Shown in pieces: positions 58,001 through 64,000 of a DNA stretch of 64,000 nt. Origin of the DNA: Chiridota heheva (Eukaryota > Echinodermata > Holothuroidea > Apodida > Chiridotidae). Positions within the stretch are counted from its first letter, which is position 1, and each line of letters begins with the position of its first letter. The stretch spans positions 1,496,001-1,560,000 of the forward strand of contig JAIGNY010004497.1 of NCBI GenBank assembly GCA_020152595.1, given 5' to 3'. The translations under genes were made by a program, and so were the position numbers. The notes under the pieces are model-generated. The model ran no database searches. It was given only the letters and a program-made list of their open reading frames with translations, and was not told the DNA's origin.

Positions 58001-61000
58001 GTCCACAACAATATATGGAAAACTGTCGCCCTGTGTGAATGGCAGAAAATATTAGTGGGAAGAGCGGATGTGTGTTGTCATTCAATATTTTATTCTATAT
58101 TTATTTATTTTTTTATTGTACACCAAAAGAAATTCCCACATTGCAAAAAGGCTTCCGTTTTAAACATTACAAAATAAATACACCTGATCTGTTAGTTAAT
58201 AAGATCAAACTAATCGCCCGATTACACCTAGATTCTCTGACATTCTGTTTGTTAACAAAAGTTTGCAACTTGCGTTGAAAGTTTATTCAACTTTTTCAAT
58301 TCAGACACATCCATTTGTTACAGGGGGTAAATATATTTTTTAACACTTAATGACGTCCGTATATTTACATAATTTACCCCATCGTAATAATATGCAAGTC
58401 TTGCAGTTAAATACAAAATTTGCATTTAAATTAAAAAAAATATAAAAAAATAAAATTAATCCAATGACTTAAAAGACCCCAAAAGATTGATATTAAAACC
58501 CTATGATAGCTACTTCAAAAACACTGAGTGTACCGAACCAAAAATGAGAACAGAAAATCACAAAATGTGAAAAGCTTTACCTTTAATATTACCCGTTAAG
58601 GCCGTAACACACCGAACGCGACGCGGCGAGCAATTTTTTAGATAATCATACAGGAAACAAATATTATAAGATGCTTTGACTTTTGCTTACACACGATGAA
58701 GTTTACAATTGAGGCTTTCTGATCTGATGATACTGGAAAATTTGTGAAGAAATTCGCTTTAACGGGGTGCAATTTTCTGTCGCGACGCAAATTTTACTTT
58801 AATGGGCATGGAAAGGCCTTTTCGATCAATTTTCAGTTATTATCTGAATAGCCATGCGATGACGATGCTTCTCTAAAAAGAAGACGTCAAAATGTTTTTT
58901 TCCTTTGTTTTATTCAATTTTGTTTAAAAAATCGCTCACAGCGTCGCATTCGGTGTGTAACTGCCATTATGCTTAAAAAGTTGGTTCAAAATAAAGATCC
59001 ATGGTTTAACCCTTACTTTACCTGCACTTTTTTGAAAATGCGCTAGGGAGACGGGGCCAAAGATGGGACACCCAAAACGGTGATAATATCGCCGCGTGGT
59101 AGAGTAAGGGTTAATCAAGGCCTGATTATTGAAGGGTCCTCTGTCTTCCAGGCAGCACAGTCAGGCCCCTTCCGCTTCCGGGACCCACCCACCGGGACCA
59201 GGCTGCCTATATTTTCAAGTTGGCGCATTTGTCGCGGGTTGATTAACCCTTACTCTACCAGCACTTTTTTTGAAATACGCTCGGGAGGCGGGGCCAAAGA
59301 TGGGGCACCCAAAACAGTAATAATATCGCCGCATGGTAGAGTAAGGGTTCAATGCATTTTAAACAGATACATAGATAAACTATTGGCATATAAATTTGAA
59401 TTTTTTTAGTTTGTCTTCCTGAAATGTTCATCAGTCCGTGCACCAATCAGTAATTGCCTACTGCTTTTTTTGTGTTTGTTTTTATGTTTACTATTTTATT
59501 TTCAGCTGTACGGCAAAATGAATGAAGAAGTTGAATTTCAGCACAAATTTATTACAAAATAAGCATAATTCCACCAAGAAAAAGAAGTCTCACATCCCTG
59601 AAAAAGCATTTGAAATGAATAAAACATAACTCTATCTGACCTTCCATTAAGTACACCATCCGGGTTCAACATTGGCACTATCTTGAAAATGAAGGCTTCC
59701 CTGAGAAGTTGAGCTGACGGATGTTGACTCATGAGGAATCGCAACACTCCTTTCATCACCCATGAACTATTGCTCTCCCCTGGGTGCACTCTAGCAGATA
59801 AGAAGATGAACTGCCTGCTCCCTAAAACACAAGATATATTTGAAAATAAAATTGGTAGAGTCCAGTGCTTCAAAGGTTCCTCAGGTTTAAAGCTATCACA
59901 GTAGAAGGGTAAATATCCAATGAACTCCTGATGAAAAATAGCCATGCAATAAAAAATAAATCAAATAAAATTCAAGAATAAATTTTTAAAACATTTTTTT
60001 GAAGAAAAAAAAATTTACTGGATGATTTGTGGTAATATCTTTATGTATTCTCCTGTGCTTTGCATGATAATGAAAATTTGACCTCTGATAATTTTATCTT
60101 AAAGGGAAGGGGGAAAAGAAGGGGACAAATGTTGAATCATGAGGAAGCACAACACTCCTTTTATTACTCATGAACTGTTGCTCTCCCCTGGGTGCACTGT
60201 GGCAGAAAAAAAGACTCCCTAAAACACAAGATATTTCTAAATCAAATGATATAAATACAAAATAAACATTTTTTTAAACGACAAATTTACCGCGCTAAGC
60301 ATAACGGGAATATTTAGGAGAAATATACTTACCTTCCATGCCTCCCGCCCGCCTCCCCTCTCGTTCAGGCCTCGGTTGAACGTTAAGTGAGGGTTAGTAG
60401 AGGTTATATGGAGGTCAGGGCTGGCTGGTAACTATGTTTTTAAGGTCAGTTAGAAGTGCGTTAGAATCAGGTCATGTAACCAGATTGCATATTTATTGCA
60501 TGGAAGGTAAGGTATAACTTAAAGTAAATTCACTGAATGATTTTTGAACAAATCTTTAGATTTTTTTTATGTGCTTCAAATAATGATAAATATTTGGACC
60601 TATGATAGTTGGGTATAGGGCTGCCCTGACTGCGATGGTCAATTTGTGACAAAGAGGTTTTAATTAAGATTACAATTAATTGAAATAGTGCAGGTGAATT
60701 GTTACTTAGGGGTTAGTATGGGGTTGAATGGTGGGTTTGGCAGTTGCAGGCCTTCCAGTGACTCTTTTTTAAAATAAAGGTTTTTTCAAAGGTTGGAAAA
60801 GTTGAAGCAAAGGTTTTTGATTAAAATAAAAAGGTTTTTAAAGGTTAACTCATGGAATAAATTTTCATACAATGAGCATATCCTTGGGCAAAAGGCAGTT
60901 GGTGGCGCCAAAAGTCCATTACTTACGTGAAGTTGGAAATTTTATTTTGGTCCTGCTACTTTTTAAATGTGTGTTGAGAACAGATATACTATTAAATGAA

Positions 61001-61618
61001 TGTGTATACTTACCAATGAAGCTAAAACCTTGGCACTCAAATCATTTACCTTACTTAACTTTGAAAATAAAGGTTTTTAAAGGTTTTAAAGGTTATTTTA
61101 AAAGGATTCAAGGTTCAATTTGTCAATAAAGGTTTTTAAAGGTTTCAAAGGTTTTTAAAGGTTTACCGGGAGCCCTGCAGTTGTGGTGTGTGTTGGTGTC
61201 AGATATTATTGATGTAGTTCTAGTGTTGGAGATAAAACAGGTTTTAGGGTGCGGAGGAAGTCTGTAATGTGGTTGGAGGGTGAGAAGGTCCACAGGAGTG
61301 TGCACAGGGGTACTCTATAAGGCTGTGTTTGACACTTAGTAGTTGAAGTTACAAAAAGATGGGGTGAGCCTCTGGTGAATTTGCTTATTGAGAGGTGGAA
61401 GTAAAGGGCAAAGGTGAAGCAAGGACGTCTTTCAAACATTCCTACTAAAAGCATTACTTACTGAATTGAATCACCCCTTCAGCATCATATGACAATGGCT
61501 TGGCAGTAATGGTCAGTAAATCACAGGAGTTGCCTGACAAGCTTTTGCAAAATCTGTCTTTACGAAAGTAAATGGAGGTGAATTCCCCAAGACTTGCCTC
61601 CAGCTTCAGAAGATGAAT
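49591..61618 (-). CDS. AGTPBP1: CCP1-type cytosolic carboxypeptidase, C-terminal seven exons (gene span)
   Basis: M14-family metallocarboxypeptidase of the CCP1/Nna1 type. Known CCP1 enzymes remove glutamates from tubulin tails and other acidic C-termini in the cytosol. The seven exons (61618-61462, 59821-59641, 57669-57540, 54900-54754, 51717-51542, 50709-50540, 49708-49591) have GT-AG borders and agreeing phases. Visible motifs: RVHPGES (first two zinc ligands, His and Glu), [24 protein letters not shown] (third zinc ligand His), and YTMEST with the catalytic Glu. An acidic tail ends at TGA. The exon at 51542-51717 is one base short, so the frame breaks before the catalytic Glu unless this is a sequencing error. 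N-terminal exons lie beyond 64 kb. AGBL1/CCP4 is the nearest alternative. Confidence 0.92.
49770..50160. repeat. 23-bp AT-rich minisatellite in the last CCP1 intron
   Basis: About 15 units of AATCAATAAATTATATTGGT plus AAT, with degenerate edges. It lies between the last two CCP1 exons. Non-coding. Confidence 0.93.
50540..50709 (-). CDS. AGTPBP1: CCP1 exon: end of catalytic domain
   Basis: 170 bp. It encodes [20 protein letters not shown] and [10 protein letters not shown], then a Pro- and charge-rich tail including [14 protein letters not shown]. Human CCP1 has [20 protein letters not shown] at this point. Donor AAG-GTAGGG leaves AG, completed to AGT (Ser) by the last exon. Confidence 0.9.
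50873..50946 (-). mobile_element. 74-bp I-group LINE 3' end
   Basis: Extreme 5' truncation of the LINE family seen at 32968-38117: TTTGATGAGATCTTAACGGC, then CACCACGACAACGAAGG and GTCAGATCATTTTAGA. It sits in the CCP1 intron between the exons at 50540-50709 and 51542-51717. Confidence 0.8.
51542..51717 (-). CDS. AGTPBP1: CCP1 exon: catalytic Glu, one base short
   Basis: Acceptor TTTTTGGCAG and donor GTAATG. The first part reads [20 protein letters not shown] and [10 protein letters not shown]. The second part, in a different frame, reads [19 protein letters not shown] and CGFDQGPYK. Human CCP1 is collinear ([20 protein letters not shown], then YTMEST). The exon is 176 bp where 59 codons need 177, and both flanking phases require 177. 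The missing base lies at GCTGCCGGGTTG (about 51626-51637), where GCCCGGG would restore collinearity. If real, the frame fails before the catalytic Glu of YTMEST; otherwise it is a consensus error in a short C/G run. Confidence 0.9.
52181..52336 (+). mobile_element. Half of the foldback element (right arm)
   Basis: Matches the right arm at 31238-31450: AAAGACTTTTGAGGAAT, CACAACTAGTTGATTTCAGT and AAATATCTCCTTCAGG. The left arm is not found upstream. It lies within a CCP1 intron. Confidence 0.72.
52385..54715. repeat. 36-bp minisatellite filling a CCP1 intron
   Basis: About 64 units of CCTGAACCCGATGTCTTCAA plus ATCTTTCCTAATTTAC. Variants (CCTGAACCTGATG, TTTATTAATTTAC, CCTGATCC) are interspersed in blocks, so some subsets were amplified together. 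On the plus strand the unit reads [12 protein letters not shown] without a Met. On the CCP1 strand each unit begins GTAAATTAGG, like the adjoining donor. Confidence 0.97.
54754..54900 (-). CDS. AGTPBP1: CCP1 exon: third zinc ligand
   Basis: 147 bp, exactly 49 codons, phase 0 at both ends. It encodes [20 protein letters not shown] and ends KVEDTSYK. The His of FHGHS is the third zinc ligand. The donor GTAAATTGGG is followed, 38 bases on, by a 2.3-kb array whose 36-bp units begin GTAAATTAGG on this strand, so the array resembles repeated copies of the donor. Confidence 0.93.
55549..56825. mobile_element. 1.26-kb hAT-type non-autonomous element
   Basis: Element 55557-56817 has ends TAAGCTTGGGCGATAT and, inverted, TAGGCTTGGGCGATAT. 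The identical octamer AACAAAAC flanks both sides (55549-55556 and 56818-56825). Subterminal regions are full of ATCGATAT repeats. The interior shows no transposase frame. The 8-bp duplication and end sequence fit the hAT superfamily. It lies in a CCP1 intron, in a stretch also holding an A run at 55013-55042. Confidence 0.9.
57540..57669 (-). CDS. AGTPBP1: CCP1 exon: DLNR substrate-binding segment
   Basis: 130 bp, from acceptor TATTTGTAG to donor GTAAGTACG. The split codon AG+T gives Ser, then [29 protein letters not shown] and VLIKRKPI follow. In M14 enzymes the Asn-Arg of DLNR contacts the substrate C-terminal carboxylate. Human CCP1 carries [14 protein letters not shown] and HPTIYHAKGLLQY. 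The match is close enough to separate it from CCP2, CCP3 and CCP5. Confidence 0.93.
58600..58965. mobile_element. GTGACACAC-ended TIR MITE, copy C
   Basis: Starts GGCCGTAACACACCGAACGC and ends GCGTCGCATTCGGTGTGTAA followed by CTGCC. The interior matches copies A and B (45685-46425) in reversed orientation, for example CTGTCGCGACGCAAATTTTA. It lies in a CCP1 intron. Confidence 0.85.
59006..59114. mobile_element. 101-bp TTAA MITE, twin 1
   Basis: Element 59010-59110 is flanked by TTAA on both sides. TIR CCCTTACTTTACC / GGTAGAGTAAGGG. TTAA target sites with CCCT-type ends are characteristic of piggyBac-like elements. It holds GGGGCCAAAGATGGGACACC and a CpG patch. Confidence 0.8.
59243..59351. 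mobile_element. 101-bp TTAA MITE, twin 2
   Basis: Element 59247-59347, the same length and orientation as twin 1, TIR CCCTTACTCTACCA. TTAA at left, mutated to TTCA at right. About 128 bp of sequence separate the twins. Confidence 0.8.
59641..59821 (-). CDS. AGTPBP1: CCP1 exon: zinc-binding HPGE
   Basis: 181 bp with phase-compatible borders (acceptor GTGTTTTAG, donor AAG-GTCAGA, the weakest donor of the gene). It encodes [32 protein letters not shown] and [21 protein letters not shown] supplies the first two zinc ligands; NPDG is a family signature. A decayed second copy of part of this exon lies 300 bp upstream at 60131-60235. Confidence 0.93.
60131..60235 (-). pseudogene. Decayed copy of the CCP1 zinc-binding exon
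   Basis: On the minus strand it carries an acceptor-like GTGTTTTAGGGAG, then a V-H-P-G-E-S-N-S-S reading followed by a stop where the real exon has Trp. The part between the acceptor and HPGE is shortened. It resembles 59720-59830 including intron sequence before the acceptor (AAAACACAAGATAT), so it is a genomic duplication and not a retrocopy. It sits within the intron just upstream of the functional exon. Confidence 0.85.
60328..60511. mobile_element. 184-bp MITE-like element with perfect 14-bp TIR
   Basis: CTTACCTTCCATGC (60328-60341) and its exact reverse complement (60498-60511) bound a GC-richer interior. TATA lies next to both ends, offset by one base. No coding capacity. The TIRs contain a donor-like GGTAAG on opposite strands, so it could also be read as cryptic splice donors. 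Confidence 0.6.
60740..61184. mobile_element. hAT-like element rich in AAAGGTTTTT
   Basis: Element 60748-61176 has ends AGGCCTTCCAGTGAC and, inverted, AGGGCTCCCGGTAAAC. The flanking octamers GCAGTTGC and GCAGTTGT differ at one base, consistent with an aged 8-bp duplication. Both subterminal parts carry AAAGGTTTTTAAAGGTT repeats. No transposase frame. Confidence 0.55.
61462..61618 (-). CDS. AGTPBP1: CCP1 exon: start of catalytic domain
   Basis: 157 bp between an acceptor (CATTTTCACAG) and a donor (GTAAGTAA). It encodes 52 codons plus one base: [35 protein letters not shown] and [17 protein letters not shown]. Human CCP1 has the equivalent HLQKLEA, IYFRQD, LGGNSCPLVTITAMP and HICQF in the same order, leading into the zinc-binding segment. 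The split codon (A plus GG) gives Arg with the next exon, matching the conserved QFR. Confidence 0.9.
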
Positions 61619-62017
61619 CTGTGAAAATGGAGAAAAAGTAATGATTCATGGTGTAAAGTTATTGCTACTCATAGAAATATTTTAAGAGCTATGGAAAACT
61701 TCATTACTTTTCTACTGAAGCATTACATTCATCAGATAGCATGTTTAGTTTTCTATTTATGACTGATCGAAGTATGTGTCTTTAAATTCACTTCAATATA
61801 TGCAAAATCTGTGATGCACGAATGGGACGCCTTGTGAATATTTTGTTGTAATACTTTACATTTCAATCACAATGGCTGCTTGATAAACCAGTTGTGAAGC
61901 ACTGGAGAATGGAAACCCACTACGAATTTAACCCGGGACCGATAGCTTGCGATGCTGATGCTATGACCGCAGAGGTCTTTAGAAACTGCATTGTAAATTG
62001 CTGTTCCTCTTCAAAGA

Positions 62018-62050
<33 letters not shown>

Positions 62051-62248
62051 GGTTGACATTCATACACCACAAATTTGCATTAATATAAAATCAAACTTTG
62101 ATCAGCCTTAACTCCAAAACCTAAAAACCGTATTCGACATAAAAAGCACCAGGGCACTTGGGCAAATAGAATTGCACAACTTTTAAGGCCAGTAGTTTCA
62201 TCCTAATAAACACCCATGCTCCGGCATTCGGGGCTGCGCAGAGTGTGT
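61619..62248. other. CCP1 intron, nothing firm
   Basis: Upstream intron of CCP1. It contains an A run at 62020-62048 and a tRNA-like patch near 61911-61975 (minus strand CCCGGGTTAAATTCG), neither good enough to call an element. No further CCP1 exon is seen. Confidence 0.4.
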
Positions 62249-64000
62249 TGGTTTGGTTTGTTGATGTTTAATGCCACCACGACAGGCAGAGTCAAATGTG
62301 CCAAGAGGGTGTTAATAAATAATGGTGTGAGAGTTAGGATAGCGAGGAGATGGAAGGTTTGTAAGGGAGATAAAGGGGAAAAGCTGAATGTGGGAGAACA
62401 ATTTAGGTGAAAAGAAAGGGGCGTGTAAGGTTAGGTGTAGAAAGGGAGGAGATTATATGTAATGGAAGAGGTTGTTGTTGCGGAGGAAGTTGATGATGTT
62501 TGAGGAAGAATTGTTTTCGAATAGGTCCGAGATTGAGGAGAGTGAGGAGAGAAGAGATCTTTAGCTCTGGTATAGGGGACAAATTAAGAAGATATACTTG
62601 ATGGAGAGATCGATGTTGCAAGTGGGGCAGGGGAGCCAGATAATAGATGGGAGTGAGTAAGAGAGGAGTGGCCAAGGCGGATGCAGTGACAACAATGTCC
62701 TCCCTGCGGTTGCAACTGTGCAGAGGGGTGTTGGTCCAGACTTTGGGTTTGATGGTGTGAAATTTATTACTGGTTTCGTAATTCCAGGAGTTTTGTGGTG
62801 AAGATGTCTGCCATTCACCCAATCTCCGTCTCAGAGATTTTCAATGTATTTCCCTCTGACAGTAGAAGTAAGGGAATCCCAAAAGGGTGTGCATTGAAAT
62901 CACCTGTCAGGATGAAGGGCTTGGGAGGTTGGGAGATGAGGTCGTCAAGGTGAGAAGGGAAAGTTGGGAGATAAGGTCGTCAAGGTGAGAGGGGGTAAGG
63001 GGGAGTTGGGGGATGTAAAGGTTGCAAAAGGTGATGCTTTTGTGTAAGGTCGCGAGACGGCAAGTAGCCTGAAGGTTAGACTAGATAAGAATGGGGCTCG
63101 AGGGAATATCATTTCTGACTTAAATAGAGGAGCCACCAGAGGCTTTCCTGGCATTTTGGGTGATAAAATGGGATCCCGTGTACCCTGGAATGGGGATGGA
63201 GTCAGGGAAGAAGAAAGGCTTCTTGCAGGCAGATAATGCTGGGGTTGATGGTAGAGATCGGAAGTTTGAGTTCTTCAAAGTGGTGGAGAGACCGTAAAAA
63301 TTCCATTGTATGATGCCTGCCATTAGATGTGATAAGGGTGGGGGACCCCTGAGGGGGGCCGTGTCAGGAGGGGGCTGTCCAACCTCTATGTCTTGGAAGG
63401 GATTATGATTGATGAAGAGGAGGGTCAAAGAGGAAGAAAGTTTGACTGAAGAGTTTCCCTGTCAATGTGGGGTGATCTGGGGGAGTTGGTGTTGTGCAGA
63501 TGGTATTTTGAGTTGGGAAGGTTTGGTTTGGTTTGGATCGATGAGGGGGTTTTGTTTATATTGAGTTGGGTTTTTTGGTTTGAGTGGTGGGGGTGGAAGG
63601 TAAGGATGAGGAGGTTTGGGGTGGTCCGTGTCGGTTGGCGGGGGATCTGTGGATGTTTTGCGAGTTGTCTTTGGTTATTCTTCGAGTTGAGGTCACCTTG
63701 TGAGAGTTGAGATATTTTAGGGAAGGGTTGTTAGTGAAAAGGTTTTCCCTGGGTGGGGGAGGGATGCAGCATGGTAATGAGAGGGGCTTCGAGGTGTTGG
63801 TGGATGAGGAGAGGTAGAGGGGTAGGGAAGGGGAGAGTGGGTGTTAATGGAGAAGGTGAGAAAGAGCATTTTTTTCCTGAATGGAAAATTGATCGATCCA
63901 GGTTATGTCAATCTGGAAGCCCCTGGAGATAATGTGAGTGGGTGACAGGGTGGGGGTTGTGTTTATGGTGGTGGTAGGGTTGGAGTGGGTGATGATTTGG
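62249..64000 (-). mobile_element. I-group LINE family B, internally deleted, runs off window
   Basis: Read on the minus strand: ORF1 C-terminal-like, Pro/Ser-rich sequence from 64000 down to about 63450. Then the endonuclease start (MAGIIQWNFYGLSTTLKNS near 63290-63320, SPDSIPIPGYTGSHF near 63200) and GDFNAH-like sequence near 62890. Then a direct jump to the RNase H C-terminal tail (NTPLHSCNRREDIV near 62690-62745, HILLECP-type) and a 3' UTR ending AAACATCAACAAACCAAACC. The RT and most of RNase H are missing, a deletion of roughly 2-2.5 kb compared with the 5.15-kb relative. It shares the 3' end with the fragment at 6000-6310. Confidence 0.8.

Noticed and set aside
61905-61980. tRNA gene or SINE head on the minus strand (CCCGGGTTAAATTCG)
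   Set aside because: B-box-like only; no convincing A box or acceptor stem, and the nearby A run is on the wrong side for a minus-strand SINE.

Overview
This is eukaryotic DNA: AT-rich, intron-bearing, repeat-dominated, with GT-AG splice sites and non-LTR retrotransposons. The two recognisable host genes (a Shc adaptor and a CCP1/AGTPBP1-type tubulin deglutamylase) are animal genes. The mix of RNase H-bearing I-group LINEs, RTE-like and CR1-like LINEs, hAT-type short elements, tRNA-derived SINE sequence and very many minisatellites suggests a marine invertebrate, possibly a deuterostome. The species is an inference and is not settled by the sequence.

Layout. 1-9.8 kb: mostly non-coding, with a tandem duplication carrying two (TA)n tracts around an unexplained GC/CpG-rich 1 kb block (2825-3821), a short TIR element, a LINE 3' end, and a 24-bp minisatellite running out of a SINE head. 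9.8-10 kb: first coding exon of a Shc adaptor, minus strand. 10.4-18 kb: an 8-bp-TSD hAT MITE, two more copies of the TIR element, a 3.5 kb satellite array with a 383-bp higher-order period, and a 33-bp minisatellite. 18.3-24.7 kb: an RTE-like LINE with target-site duplication, a CR1-like fragment, a composite repeat with an internal minisatellite and terminal hairpin, and a LINE C-terminal remnant. 24.7-32.6 kb: no gene recognised; small duplications, an AP-1-like motif cluster, a foldback element and a 24-bp minisatellite. 32.96-38.13 kb: a full-length but frame-broken I-group LINE with 10-bp target-site duplication. 40.5-44 kb: two minisatellites, with one or two exons of an unidentified plus-strand gene. 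44-49.5 kb: foldback half, tandem hairpin-ended repeats, adjacent TIR elements, and the second copy of the composite repeat with a LINE inside it.

49.59-61.62 kb, minus strand: the last seven coding exons of a CCP1-type cytosolic carboxypeptidase. All intron phases agree and all catalytic motifs are visible, but the exon carrying the catalytic glutamate is one base short. Its introns hold two minisatellites, a 1.26 kb hAT-type element, TIR MITEs, twin 101-bp TTAA elements, and a decayed copy of the zinc-binding exon. 62.25-64 kb: a second, internally deleted I-group LINE family, running off the window.

The two host genes are unrelated in function (receptor tyrosine kinase signalling; removal of glutamates from tubulin). 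The window's character comes from layered repeats. Two arrays begin right at 5' splice sites, one family of repeats ends in a hairpin, and several DNA elements still show clear target-site duplications. No tRNA, rRNA or CRISPR array was found, and no LTR element was recognised.
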